The notes under the pieces were generated by a model, which had not been told where the DNA came from, made no database searches, and saw only the letters and a program-made list of their open reading frames with translations. 64,000 nucleotides of DNA, from contig CM059624.1 of the NCBI GenBank assembly GCA_030435675.1, forward strand, positions 14,160,769-14,224,768. Direction: 5' to 3'. Shown here one piece after another: positions 1-12,588 of this stretch (positions are counted from its first letter, which is position 1; every line of letters starts with the position of its first letter). A program made the position numbers and the translations under genes. This stretch comes from Steinernema hermaphroditum. Lineage: Eukaryota > Nematoda > Chromadorea > Rhabditida > Steinernematidae.

Positions 1-265
1 GTACGTAAAATGTTCAGGAGACAACAGCGCACAAATTCATTGGATGGATTTTGATATAACACAATATTCGGAGAGAAATCAATAACTTATTGCTGAAATT
101 GTCATTTTTTCGCGAAAAACGGCCTGTCGTAAGTGCGAAATAACTCTTCGTAAATTGCGTATTTTTCGTTCAATCGGTACGTAAAATGTTCAGCGAAGTC
201 TAGCGTACAAATTCGTTGGATGGATTTCGTTCTAATGCCCTGCGTATGGAGAAAAGTTGGAAAAC
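1..265. repeat. Two-copy tandem repeat, about 177-bp period
   Basis: The stretch at 1-85 is repeated at about 178-265. Both begin GTACGTAAAATGTTCAG, continue with an 'acaaattc(a/g)ttggatgga' block, and then diverge. The first copy starts exactly at the window edge, so a longer array may lie upstream. No gene is seen in 1-1285. The longest open stretch, on the plus strand at 730-1338, resembles nothing recognised and runs antisense across the last exon of the EF-hand gene. Confidence 0.55.
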
Positions 266-1285
266 AGGTCGAAAAATGACCGAAAAAAGTCGGATTTTTT
301 GAGTTTCCGATATTTTGGTATCAAACGATAGTTCTCGGCGTTATTAGTGATTTGCCGTTGGAATTAGTGCGAACGGACTGATCTACTCATGAATTAGCCT
401 GGTCGCGAAGCGGCGGACGCTTTCGTGAACCAATTTCCCTTATGCTGACACAAAGTCGACATTGATACCATTGACGACTTTTCTGGAAAGCTGACGGACA
501 GGATCATCGAGAACCTTTCAAAGCGCAGACTTGGAAGCCTGCTACTTCGAGCCCCAAGATCCCGCCCAGATCTGTACAGGCGGCTCCTCAACGCTATGTA
601 CTTTGATCCAAGAGCAAAGTCGTGGGGTTTCACTGTACCGTCCTTGGTCCAGAGGGTCGACAGATGAAACATTGATCATTTGCTTGCTTAAGGGTGACCT
701 ATCCCGAAACTAAGGGATACTGATTTAAAATGGGTGTAGTTTCCAACTTTCCGCAACCGAAGAACTCTTACGTACCGTCGCGATGTGACCCCTATAAGCA
801 AGGTTCTTGTAGGAGCATCACCGGCCGTCGCCCATATAGATCACCCTCTCACGGCAAGCCTCGTTCTTACAGAAACAAAAAAAACATTTGCCGCTTGATC
901 AACAAGGCGTATAGATCGGATATGTACGAGGTGAATCCTAACGCTTTCTATCCTCTTGTTATTTCTCCTTTTGTTACTGCTCACGACAATTGTAATCGTA
1001 TGCATTTATCGGCGAAGGTTGTAATGATTGTGTTTTTGTTATCAGTGCACACATGCGTAAAGACTCACGACTTTAAACTATGGATATCGAGTGGCTCAGT
1101 TCTGACTATGCACTGTTTATGCTTTTTATCCAAGACAATACGCTTTGAAAGAGAAAGAAACTGTTTCGAAAAGGAAGTCCAACCCGCGGGCCCTGTACAG
1201 ATCAATATTTTAAAAAGTCAAGACTACAATGAAGAGCTGATAGATTTGACAGATAATACATATGCTCATCGATATACATACTGCA

Positions 1286-2829
1286 TCATGGCGTGTGGTT
1301 CAAGTGTTCAGCAGGTTGATCATATTTCTGAAAACTGAGATGAGCACTTTTCACAAAAATGAGGATACCTGAAAGAACTGAACGAGATCTTGCTCAGTGA
1401 GATATCCGTCGGCGTCTGTGTCCAATTCCTAGACGTCATGGAGGTTATGTCACAATCACGTGAAAACGACTACCTTGAACACAACTGCTGACCGATAAGC
1501 AATGTGATTTGCGGTCGACGGATCAGTGATGGTCTCGTCCGATCCATGGCGAGAAGTGGTGGCTTGACGGCGGCGTTCTTCACGACCTACCAGTTGGAAA
1601 ACTGAGCCGACGAATTCGCAGAATTCCTAAGAAAAGACGATATAAAATGTGGGATTTAGACCGCCTTTTCTGGACTGACCATTCTGAGTGAACCTGCCCA
1701 AATCAGGGCTTTTCAGGGAAACCGATTTTATAAAATGATAATGATGGGATAGAACTAGCAATCCTCTATTGGGCAAGTTGCTTCACATAAGGAGAAAATC
1801 CAAAAATCCGTATTTTAGAGCCCTTTTTTGAGCTGGCTTGGATAGAGAACTCTGAGAACCTGTCTAAATGGACACTCTGAAATCAAAAGTCCTAACTCAA
1901 AGTGGAAGGTGTGGTCGAAGGATTTGCGATAAGGCGATCATCATCTACAATTCTAATATCAGTTGGACTGGGCCTGGGCCGACCAGCTTAAGTGAACCTG
2001 CTGAGATCGGGTGGAAACGTTCTACGAGGTAGCAAATAAACCGATTTTAGTGGTACATTTTAATGGTAATGGTATACTTTAATGGTTGTTTCGCGCCTGG
2101 AGAAATCCCAAAATCAGGATTTGAGGGCAATTTTTGTTCGTGGCTTGGATCCTCTCTGAGAGCCTGTCTAAATGGACACGTGAACTGGAAATCAAAAATA
2201 CTCTGAAATCAAAACTCCTGACCCAAAATGAAAGGGTTCTGGTCGAAAGATCAGTGGTAAGATGTTAAAAAAATTGTTAAAAAATTGAGTTATAAGCTCA
2301 AAATTCGCTCACCCCATAGTCAATGCGATCGCTGTGCTTTCGAGTCATCAACCGCATGGTCCACTCCGCCTTAGTTTGCGCATCTTCGTCGTTTAGTCGC
2401 GACAAACATTCGACTAGGTCCTGCAACGAATGACTTTTCTCGCAGACATTTAGTATTTATAATTACCGAAAAAGTGATCGTATCGGGATCGGGATTGTTA
2501 TAGCTGAACGCGTGAAACATCCGCTCGAGATAAGCGTCGCTGACCCTGTTTGGGACATAGAAGCCGAACAGACGTTTGAACTCAGGAAGGCCCATCTTAC
2601 CGTTGGGGCACTCCTGAAGCGAACCCATAAATAGGGTAGTCAAAGGATGTGAATAACTCACGTTTTTGAACTTCGCATACATGTACTTGATCCATCGGGG
2701 ACTAAATCGATGACGCGTGGAGTCGAGGATCTCGTGGATGGCAGGCGGCTTCACGGTTGTGTCCACCTTCATCAGGTCGGCGATCATGTCAAAGTCGGTC
2801 TCTACAACGAGGCGCTTGTTGTGGAACAT
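1286..2829 (-). CDS. EF-hand neuronal calcium sensor / KChIP-like protein (six exons)
   Basis: Predicted Ca2+-binding sensor of the NCS/KChIP family, 225 residues. Exons on the minus strand in order are 2829-2662, 2613-2467, 2420-2313, 1626-1474, 1428-1369 and 1327-1286. All introns are phase 0 (48, 46, 686, 45 and 41 nt) with GT-AG ends such as GTGAGT and TTTTCTTAG. EF1 is the degenerate type usual in this family (NECPNGKMGLPEF, from residue 56). EF2 (residues about 89-105) lacks the normal acidic ligands. EF3 (about 131-142) ends IDYGEFCEFV, an NCS-like helix, but starts TRKHSD rather than D-x-D. EF4 (195-206, DTDADGYLTEQD) looks fully competent. The ATG at 2829 is the first in frame. No N-myristoylation glycine follows it, so a longer first exon is possible. 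The joined phases and EF spacing make the model strong. The subfamily assignment is less certain. Confidence 0.8.
1627..2312 (-). repeat. Large intron carrying a diverged tandem duplication
   Basis: This 686-nt intron is far longer than its neighbours. It contains two diverged copies of a block with the words 'cctgtctaaatggacac', 'gaaatcaaaa' and 'ggtcgaa(a/g)gat', at about 1819-1935 and 2117-2260. The internal duplication probably explains the intron's length. Confidence 0.5.
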
Positions 2830-2949
2830 CGTGGTGGGCGGGACAGCTGCTCTTCCAAAGAGCGATTTTTGATGATTTGTAGGGGCGCAAAACAGTTGAC
2901 CTCGGCCGAAAGGACTTGTTTTCGAGAAAGAGGTAATCGGGTTTAGCCG

Positions 2950-3936
2950 CGCGCCGTCGACAACGACTTAATTAGAACCGGCCGTCGGAGGGAGTGGGTA
3001 GTGGCTTGAGTGGAAAGGCTTAATTAATCCTATTTTCCGCCTGAGCGAAATGCCGACTCTTTGATTAGGGGAGCTCATGAATTATTTAGATGGGCTCTTG
3101 ATTTGTGATAGTCTCCGGGTGAGAGGCTTTGAAAGAGGCCAAAAAATCTCATTAGGGAGAGATGTACGAGTGGGTAGTTAGGAAGCGGAAAATGGACTTA
3201 AATGGGATGGGGTGCATTAGGAAAAAGGCACCGGCTGAGCAATAATGACCATAGGCACTGGTGGAAAACAGTAAATATGAAAAGTCGTATAAGTTTTTAT
3301 ATAATAAACATATTATTGCGACTTGAGTTATGTGAATGTGGTAGAATATGTGACCAAATCGGGGAATCGCCGTTTAGATTGAACAGCAGTGATTAAATAA
3401 CGCTCCAAACAAAGAACGTAGTATTTAACAAATAGGGTCTGGCATCAGACAGATCCACACAATCACTCCCAAAAAGATTCCTACCACCGTATGATTCAGG
3501 CTGCGAGCAGGCCCACCATTCATTTTTGCTCATGGCCTAACATCGGGGTCTGCTTATTGATTTTAAGCAAGTCCGAAAGGTGATCACTGTCCACTTCATA
3601 AGGCCCCTTCCTGTCCAAATTCGTCAATTCAAAAAAAATTCAAAAAAAAAAAATTCGTCAAAAAAAAAAAATGCTGGCCGGAATATGGGACGGGTCAAAC
3701 GAAACCCGTTTTTACCGATAAAGGAGTCACAATCTACTCGAAAATCTACCAAAAACGGATTCTGAAAGCATAAGTGATAAAATTCGCTAAAGGACATTTC
3801 AGGAACGTGCCATAAGTGTACCTCAATTTGAGTCGTTCTCAAATCATTGACAACAAAAAGCCACAGTGTAGCGCACAAGGAAAACTAATAAGCATACAAA
3901 ATTGACATAAAATTTTATTTTTTGTTATAGTTATGA
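2950..3936. other. Gene-poor interval with A-rich tract
   Basis: No coding exon, RNA gene or terminal repeat was recognised. A purine tract at 3631-3672 contains three long A-runs separated by TTC and TTCGTC. The stretch upstream of the EF-hand gene (2830-3100) is more GC-rich and probably includes its promoter, but no clear TATA box is visible. Confidence 0.4.
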
Positions 3937-4345
3937 GGGAATTGGGACACCCGGAAGCCGTAGTCCCACCACCGCTGACAACAAGATGTCCGACGCCAGG
4001 AATCCGGCTGCGTGAGAAGTCATCCCGAAGGTCGCCGACGCTCAGAGGACGCCACCACCATCGAAGACGCAACTCCCGGACCACGGACTCCTCTCTCCGA
4101 AGCAGATGCGAGCTCAGAAGCGTCCGCTATGCCGCAAATACCCGCGAAGAAAATGTTCCGCTACCGAATCCGAAGTTTCGCCGATTCCCAGATGCGCGTG
4201 AAGTGCGCCGTCTACGACCGGTTTAACGTCTACACCACGCCAGGGATGAAGCCTGCTGCAAAGTGATATCCTCTGTTGTCTATTTTTCGGTGTCGCGCAA
4301 GGCATAATGCCTTTGAGTCATGAAATAAAGTAAGTAAGTATAGTT
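3937..4345 (+). repeat. Dispersed repeat with 3' AATAAAGTAAGTAAGTA tail (copy 1)
   Basis: About 400 bp, repeated with high similarity at 59262-59640 and in part at 16385-16530. Shared words include TTGGGACACCCGGAAGCCGT near the 5' end, 'acgccagggatgaag' and 'gtcgcgcaaggcataatgcc'. The 3' end is a short tandem tail (AAGT). This resembles the 3' end of a SINE or non-LTR retroelement, but no reverse transcriptase or pol III promoter was identified in it. Confidence 0.6.
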
Positions 4346-5655
4346 ATGAAGCGAAATCATCACAAAACGCACAGCATGATTAAAGCGAAGAACCAGAAGA
4401 TCAGCGGCCAAAGGACAAGGAGAAAGATCGCCGAACGTACTTCAAAAATAACAGCACTTGCCAATAGTTCAGAGTTTAAACCGAGTGCATCAAATTGACG
4501 ACCGAGGCACATATGTTTTTGCAATAAACTTGCACTAAAACGCGGCACAAAGTTTGTTTTCGAGCGGGCTAAGAATGATGAAGCAATGTGAATGTGAGTG
4601 CAATAACAAAAATATGAAAAAAAAAATATGCTGGATGAGTTCTAGTTTTTGAGTTTCGGGTTCGGGTACCCAAAAATCTTGCTTCTCTGATCGTTTGTTC
4701 TCTCTGGCGCACTGTGGGAAAACAGTTTCCCGTATGTGGCTTCCATTTTTCGGATCCTTATCGGGCTACAGTGCCATAATTTAGTATAGCTATTTACAAA
4801 AATGTGAGCTTGCTATTTGTTTACTATGGTGATCCTTTAGAAATACGAAATGACAGCGTTTGTGTGCTACTAAACTGATGTCTGCAAACACCAAGCATTT
4901 CACCATTGTCGTACAATTCGCTGTCCTACAATGATTAAGAAAGAGGCAGCGCAAATAAATTAAGAGTTCGCCCGATTGGTATGTAGATGATATCTCAACA
5001 TACTTGATAAATGACAGCGTTTTCCACAAAGTGGCAGATTAAATTGAGTGCGTCAAGTTTATGATGGTAACATACGGATCTAATCCGCGCTAGAACATCT
5101 TACTGGAACACCTCTCAGCCAGGATTACTACCAAAATGACGTCCTCGCAGGGAACCTTAACCTGTCCGATGTAACAGCCGGCCTCATTCTCCACGAGGCG
5201 CCCATTACGAGAGGACTCCAGTGAGCTTTAGTGTCTATCTTATTGAGTATGACACCGTTTTAGTGACATCACCGATCGCTAAATCAACACTCAGCAAATC
5301 CGCTTTCCTTAACACAAGCCTAAAGCTCTAAAAATTTCTGAAAATGTGAAAAAATTCAACACATCGTAATTACATCGAAATACGCAAAGTAAACGCAAAT
5401 ATTATGGCACATGCACAAAGTAGAAGCAAGAGAGGTAGCGAAGGTGGGATCCGTCTAAAAAAGAATGAATGCTGGATGCAACAACAGCCAACAATCGAGC
5501 AGATGTTTCAAGAATGTAAACACATTCCATACTTAACCGAAGCACATCCATCTCACATCCCGACTCAAAACAGATGTTTTACTGCTTGCGATGGAAACGA
5601 TCAACATTCCGTTCTATGAACAGTTTGATTTACTGCGGCTATAATGAACTATAGT

Positions 5656-5787
5656 CGATCAATCACCGCGTGGTGAGACCGAGAATTCGCTCTAGCGCAT
5701 TGTAGAAAGGCAAATATTCCGCGCGTTCGTTCGCCGTTTTCAATGCGCTAGAGCAAAATCTGGGTCTCACCGCGCGGTGATTGATCG
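5656..5787. repeat. Short hairpin (MITE-like) element, 132 bp
   Basis: The ends are near-perfect inverted repeats. CGATCAATCACCGCG at 5656 is mirrored by CGCGGTGATTGATCG ending at 5787, and the arms continue through GGTGAGACC/GGTCTCACC. An inner pair (ctctagcgcattg/caatgcgctagag) extends the stem. No target duplication is clear. There is no coding capacity. Confidence 0.65.
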
Positions 5788-6765
5788 CTTTTTTGGAGTT
5801 CGAAAAAAATAGACTGCAGAAAAACAGAGATTAACTATCAGTTTGCAAAAATGCAGATAATTACTAGAAACGACAAAATATTAACGTATTCTATTGCAAC
5901 AATCAAAGTATCTGCTTCGAATCTTCGAACCTTTGCCAAAGCAGCCAAAGAACGATATAAAACCGTCCTTCCATACTTAACTGAAGCTCTTCTATCTAAC
6001 ATCATTACTCAAAACAGATGTTTTAGGCACAAGATGGACACAAAAATCAACGCCTTCGAATCTTTTGCAACCGAAAAACGATATAAAGATAGAACTCTGG
6101 ATGAAATCGGAATACGAAATAAAGGACCAAAAGTCGAACGAAATAACCAAGATCATTAGTGTTGTTGCAATAGGGTTGGCATTGGAAGCTTTATGAATGA
6201 ACAACAAAATATTTTGCGCAGAGTTTTTTCGCATTTCTGTCCCGTATCAAAAATTTGCTCTTCGTGTCGTCTGTTACACGCTAAAAACTCTGGTCATTCG
6301 GGTCCCATGCAAGTTCGATTGGATTCGAATGCCAACGTTAGTTATCAAGCATTGAACATTCAAGCATTACAGAACATAGACAATACAGAACGGGAAACAG
6401 AGAACACAGAAATACAAAAATCTAATCCCGTTAAAAATATTGCAGATCTAAATATTTGAAAAGTCACCGACGCCACGAAATGGAAGACTGCGATCAGCGA
6501 GGATACATCGCCCATGCATGTGGTGTATGGACAAAGACATAGAAAGGGTTGACATGAAACCAACAAAAATATCGATACGATTTGGAAACAACTTTTCAGG
6601 ACACAGTACAGGGTGATCCCTAAATACTGATACACGTATTGTAAGCAAGGCCTGCGATGAAACCAAACCGGAATGATAGATGATGGCGCGCATCTTGAAG
6701 AATTTCCAGATAAGACCATGGCAACAAAAATCAGCAACATCCCTATTAGTCAAAGAAATAGTAAA

Positions 6766-7835
6766 CTATGGAAAACTAGAAAGGCAGCAAAAATCCGACA
6801 TGATTTCAAATGCTATTATGGAAAGAATTATGCATAATAGGCTGAAAACGCACTTAGAAAGATATACATGAAAAAAGAAGTCAAATAATGAACGACGTAC
6901 AAAAATAGCATATAGAAAGCTTATAGCTAATCATCATGAATCCTAAATTTACGTAGTAATTCTTTCAATGTCTAGTATTTATACGATATCCACAGGAAAG
7001 AACATAGTTCCGATGTCATAGCTTGTCACTGATCACGAGACATGTAACATGAAATCCTTGCCAAGTTCAAAAGATTAAACATAACAATAGAGTTCTGATA
7101 AGTGGAAGTTAAGAAGCTCCGGCAAAAGTATACATGTTTAACAAAGCCAAGTTTAAGACGCAAATCAGACTCCACGAGTGGACAGTAATGCAAAAATTGC
7201 TCATTCTTATGGAGTTGTCCCCCTCGACAAAAGAACCCAGCACATCTATCGCAAGATCATGCTTAAAAACACTTGTTTTAGCAGCCTGTCATGCTACGAT
7301 AATAAGCAACAATGCTTTTAAAATAAACTTCTATGGTTGAACGACCATCACCAAAAATGAGAAACTATGAAAGAAAACCAGCAGTAAAAATCCAACATGA
7401 TTTCAAATGCTCTTATGGGAAGGATTATGTATTATAGGTAGAAAACGCAAAGTTGGTTGGAAGGATGCACATGAATTGAAAACAAAACTGTGCTGGATGA
7501 CGCTCAAAATATCATATGGAAAGCTAATGGCAAATCATCACGAATACTAAATTTAACTAGTCATTCTTTCTACGCCCAGCATTTAAACGATATCTAGTAA
7601 AGAACATAGTTCAAATGTCACAGTTTGTCATTGATCACGATTCCTGCAACTCGAAATCCTAAATTTTCATCCATTCGAAAACACAAATCATGGTCCACAA
7701 ATTTGAGATCATGCCAAAATTTCTCACTCTAATGAAGAGGCCCCCTCGAGAAAGCAACCCCCATCACATCTATCACAAGATCATGGTTCAAAACATTTGT
7801 TTTAGTAGCCTATCATACTACGAAAACAAGCGCAC
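6766..7835. repeat. Tandem duplication, about 600-bp unit
   Basis: Unit 1 (6766-7310) and unit 2 (7362-7835) share long ordered blocks: 'atgatttcaaatgct', 'gaaagaacatagtt(c)', 'ttgatcacga' or 'ctgatcacga', 'acatctatc(g/a)caagatcatg' and 'cttgttttag(c/t)agcct'. The copies have diverged by substitutions and small indels. Neither encodes a recognisable protein. Confidence 0.6.
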
Positions 7836-7859
7836 AATCTCTTTGTCGTTCGCCCGGGA

Positions 7860-9040
7860 TCAATTTGTCACATTATGACGTTCAGTGCTCTCGAGGAACA
7901 CTCGTGACTCTCACGAGATGTTCTCGAATTCCACAAAAACCCACCTTGTGGCACTCCGTGTCTTTGTTTGCAACACACCGAGGGAACGTTGAAGCGGAAA
8001 TAAGTCAACATTTCGAGGGCACTTCGAAGCCAAACGCCGCGGCGCTCGATTTTTTGCCGCGCGAACGTACGGAAATTACCCGGCGACGACATGTTCGACA
8101 AGTAGTTATGCTGGGCAAAGGGTGCTGACGTCGTTGTTGGCGGGCAGGCAAAGGCGTGAAAGAGGCTAATTAGGAGGGTAAGAATGGAAGTGCATGTCGA
8201 TCGATGGTGCAGTGATTTGCCTAATTTCCTGGCGATTCGAACAAAGCTGTGGATGTGAAAGATGGAAGGACTAAAAGAGTTCGCTGGCCGATTTTCTGTG
8301 AACGACGGGCTGATAAATATCGTGACGTCATCATGGACAAGGTTCAAACATTCTCTAAGACACCTCTTACCAGCAAAACGAGGCTAAATATTAAGTTTTC
8401 CTCGGCATTACGGTCGAATTTCTCGCGTCACCCAATTCAAAATTTGCTTCTTTCTGTTTCCCTGGGTGCTTTAAATTTGAAGATAAATGGTGTCTTTCTG
8501 TGTGCGTTTAAAATACAGCATAATCGTAGAATACTTGATTGGTGCTTTGTTCAAAAAAAGACGAGAAATTCAAAAGGCCTGGGACCGATATTACAGCAAA
8601 GAACCACGGTTTCAGCAGCCTATCACCTTTTACTTCCTGCCCTGAAGAAATACAATAAAAAGCTAAAAATTGAACAAAAATCACTGAAACCTGCCCCACC
8701 GCTGCGTCTGAACTGAGTTCAGTTCTGCGTCGGCCCTAGTTCGCCATCAGTGCCTCCTTTCACTTTGATGTTCCCTGCACCGAAAGCTTAAGAATAACAC
8801 TGTTCCCTTTTGTGTTCATAAGACATTTTGTCCTATATGGCACAGTGCCGTTGGTTCGGAAAGATAAACAGCGTAAACGGTGAAACGTCTACGAGATATG
8901 TCCGTTGAATGCTCATTTGTTAGCAAACTTCTTATAGCATACGTGGTTCATTCCACTCTTCGGTTAAAACATGTATAATATGAGCTCTTGGTCTCGGATG
9001 ATTAGTGGCATGACGCGAAGCTGATCATCTTACAGACTGA
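7860..9040. other. Interval without a supported gene
   Basis: A more GC-rich patch at 7900-8350 has open frames on both strands, but no recognised motif and no convincing splice-bounded exon. The remainder to the foldback element is featureless AT-rich DNA. Confidence 0.35.
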
Positions 9041-9046
9041 ACGCAA

Positions 9047-9902
9047 CATATAGTCAGATTAAAAAATCTCTCGGCAAAACGGCGAGTGCTCCCGCCACGC
9101 CTTTCGCGGCGTTATAAGAATCGTATGTTCGTGCAGCGCTTAAATTACAATGGCATTTATGAGTTTGTGCATGAATGGCGTCTTTCTTCACGTACGAGAT
9201 GTGATTTTGAAAAAACTCAACATTGTTTTGTAGATCTGTCTCTGGCGGATCGTTTGAACCACCACTGAGCACCAGGCGTGGAATTTTCGCGGAGGAGATA
9301 GCTTTTTCATCTCCCCGACATGTGTTTACTCTAGTTTTTTGCCTGCTGTCTTGTCCAAACTGGCAGAACAGATTGCGCCGTTCGCCCTTCTCATCAGAGA
9401 ATGCATTTGGAGCGACATGAAAGCGATTCGATGCGGATCAGATCGATGCATTCAGAACATCGCACTTACACGCTGAGGTCCCGTACCGCGAATGTCCGGT
9501 TTTTATTCGCTTTCATTATTCACATTCAAATCGCTTTCATGTCGCTCCAAATGCATTCTCTGATGAGAAGGACGGGCGGCACAATCTGTTCTGCCAGTTT
9601 GGACAAGACAGCAAGCAGAAAACTAGAGTAAACACATGTCGGGGAGATGAAAAAGCTATCTCCTCCGTGGAATTTCCACGCCTGGTGCTCAGTGGTGGTT
9701 CAAACGATCCGCCAGAGACAGATCTACAAAACAATGTTGAGTTTTTTCAAAATCACATCTCGTACGTGAAGAAAGACGCCATTCATGCACAAACTCATAA
9801 ATGCCATTGTAATTTAAGCGCTGCACGAACATACGATTCTTATAACGCCGCGAAAGGCGTGGCGGGAGCCTCCGAAGGGATTTTTTAATCTGACTATATG
9901 TA
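9047..9902. mobile_element. Foldback (long inverted-repeat) element, about 856 bp
   Basis: The left arm (9047-9432) and right arm (9525-9902) are near-identical reverse complements separated by a 92-bp spacer. The outer ends read CATATAGTCAGATT and AATCTGACTATATG. Small differences occur, for example near 9070-9090 against 9868-9880, so this is a real sequence pair and not an exact computational duplicate. No transposase is encoded. Open stretches in the arms are mirror images of each other. It resembles a foldback or non-autonomous DNA transposon. A target-site duplication could not be fixed. Confidence 0.7.
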
Positions 9903-11615
9903 TGTGCAAAACTTTGATAGACTGAGTACAAAGAAATCTTGTTCGGTTTACTACCTGTGAATTGATTCATTCTCGAGACATCAAAAGTTTATAACTCGTG
10001 TAGGAAAAAGAACTGATATGTGTCTTAGGGGGCGGTGGGCAAAAATACAATTAATAACTAGTCTTCTTATCTTTCTGTACAACTTAAACATCAGTCAGTA
10101 TGAGCAATAGAAGATGTACTTTCAGAATGAAAAACATATTCAATCACAATCGAATTACACAAACTTATAAAAATTTCCTTGAGTATGCAATTGGAAAACG
10201 AGCCAATATACTAATCAACAAAAATGGCTTAAGCATTACTTAGAGAGACTTGCTTATAAGTGAGGCGTTGAAGATGTATCATCTTGTGCAAAAATTTTAC
10301 TTTCTACTTTCCATATCTGACTTCCGGAAATACCTCTAGGATGAGCGTTACCTGAGTACGCACATATCATCATATTATAAGCAGTTCCGCTAGATCGGGA
10401 CCGTGTTTGGAATTCACTAATGATCCTACGAATCGGCTAGGATTTCGAGGGTCTGGAATATCAACCGTTTCCTGGCGTAGTTGGATTTCGACCGTACTGC
10501 TACTCACCGCCAGACCCATTTATTACAAAGGACAATGCGAGAACACAATTTCGAACTCGATTCAAATCTATGGGACGGTCAAAATTTCTGTGAGAAGGGT
10601 TCTATTCTTAAAGGCAGCGGTCCGCATGAAAGGGTACTGAAAGTGCAAACGGGGACGGCCTAAATATGAAAGGTGACGGCTGAGACGGTTTTATGACCAC
10701 AATTAACAACACGATAATAAACGAAAATATGCAGGAACAGTAATACGGCCTTCCAAAAATGTGAAATCAAAAGTGAAACACAAGGGCAGCTCAGTTACAC
10801 GGATTTAGATCGTCTTCTTTTAAACTCGACGATTTCAATAAGTCGACAAAATACAATAAACTATCAGCGTTCTTACCTTTCTTCAACGATTTGACCACTT
10901 TAGATGGCATGGCAATGATCGCGGCCGTGTAGCGTCGTGCCCGAGGAATAGTAGAACCTCTCGGCGTGGTCAACGGCGCCGTGTCGTCAGGCGTAAGCTT
11001 TCTCATATTTCTGTCATTTGTTATATGATACGCACAAAGAAGTTCTCAGAACGCACGAAAACTGATCACTTGCAGCAAAAAAAGAATGGTCATACGACTC
11101 GAGCCCCAGCAGTTTGTTGAAAACCCGTGTTCCTGTGTACAGAATACATGAGGGTTCGGTTGAATAGTGCGAGCTAAAACCATGTAACGCGATCGGCCTT
11201 GTCTCTGGTGACAACAAAACGCACCGATCGATAGAATGACCACTTCCGGATTTTATCGCTCCGACACCCTCGGCAGTGTGGGAGCATCACTGACATCGGC
11301 AAAAATACTAAAAACTTGGTGGAGTAAATTAAATTAAAACAGTAAATTCTTGATAAACGTGTTGCTGGACTTATGAAAGCATGGGAAATATTTAAAACAA
11401 AAGTGGATCAAAGTGAACCAACTCTCTGATAAGACACCATTGACATAACCGCGAATATCGTTGCCAAAAATAAAACAGGCCTGGAAAGCTGCCGAGCACA
11501 CCTTATGATATGATAATAAGTTGCATTAGTGGTTATCCGAGCAAGTAGCTATTGTTCAATGTGTCAAAAGCATGCCCCATGAAAAACTCATCGGCTAGGC
11601 TCACGCCCAAAGGCC
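9903..11615. other. Interval without a supported gene
   Basis: No exon, RNA gene or element end was recognised on either strand. A more GC-rich patch at 10880-11000 on the minus strand is followed by ATG-rich sequence, but it shows no domain and no homologue within the window. Confidence 0.35.
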
Positions 11616-12022
11616 CAAAAATGACCCCTGAAGGAATATACACGTGTGGTGTTCTAATTTGTACCTGTAAGCAAAAACTTTATGTTATAATTGTAGCAAA
11701 TATTGTCGAACTTCTCCGATCCTGGACTCGAAAAACACGAATCGCAACGTTAATATGCAAAAATGTATCTATCCACATAGGAAAGTGTCAATAAATGTGT
11801 CAATAATGCATGTCCGGTGAAAAACTGAGAGACTCTCACCCCGCTCCAAAAATGACCCCTGAAGGCTTAGAGATGTGTAGTGTTCTGATTTGTATTGAGT
11901 TGCAAAAACTCCTATGTTGCATTAAAATATAACCAACTTCTCGGATCCTGAACTCAGAAAACATGAATAGCAAAAGTGATGAAATAGTGTGCAAACATGT
12001 ATCTACCCACATAGGAAAAGGA
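11616..12022. repeat. Tandem duplication, about 230-bp period
   Basis: Two adjacent units at 11616-11786 and 11847-12022 begin 'caaaaatgacccctgaagg' and end 'tatct(a)(c/t)ccacataggaaa'. Shared internal blocks include 'gtgttct(a/g)atttgta' and 'gatcctg(g/a)actc'. Coding potential is not evident. Confidence 0.6.
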
Positions 12023-12588
12023 AGGTTTGCACCCCCAAAAATGTACAGATCCATAAAGTAGCGAAGATGATACCCGATGATGGAAATAAGCCTACGCAAT
12101 GCCCATTCTGTGCGACAGCCATACTTAATCCTCTTGGGACCTATTTACCACTTCACACTTTCCACATGGTCGGTTTCATCCGTTTTATACTCAACCATGC
12201 CGAGGGCGTACTTTGGCCATGCACTAAGTGGACTTGTTTTCCTTTGTTGTATGCATGTATCTGTACTTTAGACGAATTCTTATTAAAAATATCTACAAAA
12301 ATAGCGCCAATCCATAAGATTGAGAACCAGCTGCTGTGTGACAATCGGAAATGACGAATATTGCATATTTGCACTTTGGATGGAATTACTTCGTGGTAGA
12401 AAAAGTTCAGCCATTAGTCTGTGAGACGATTTGTCAAAAATATAAAAAATGTTGGGAGTTGAACGCTTAAAGCAATCATGAGGCTTGTGCTGACGGCTAG
12501 TATTTGTAGTAATTGCTGGGAAGAACTAAAAGTATTTTTATGTGCAGTCAATGCCTTCAACCACGTACATCGTTGGGTTTAACTTACT

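Noticed and set aside
730..1338. 202-codon open frame on the plus strand
   Set aside because: No recognised motif, composition like the surrounding non-coding DNA, and it overlaps the last exon of the well-supported EF-hand gene on the other strand.
3933..4266. Overlapping open frames up to 97 codons on the plus strand
   Set aside because: They lie within a dispersed repeat (copies at 16385 and 59262). The other copies do not preserve the same frame.
7868..8347. 159-codon minus-strand frame in a GC-richer patch
   Set aside because: No domain or confirmed splice sites, and the opposite strand is equally open. It could be part of a gene but cannot be supported.
9086..9970. Mirror-image proteins on both strands
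   Set aside because: Explained by the near-perfect inverted arms of the foldback element.
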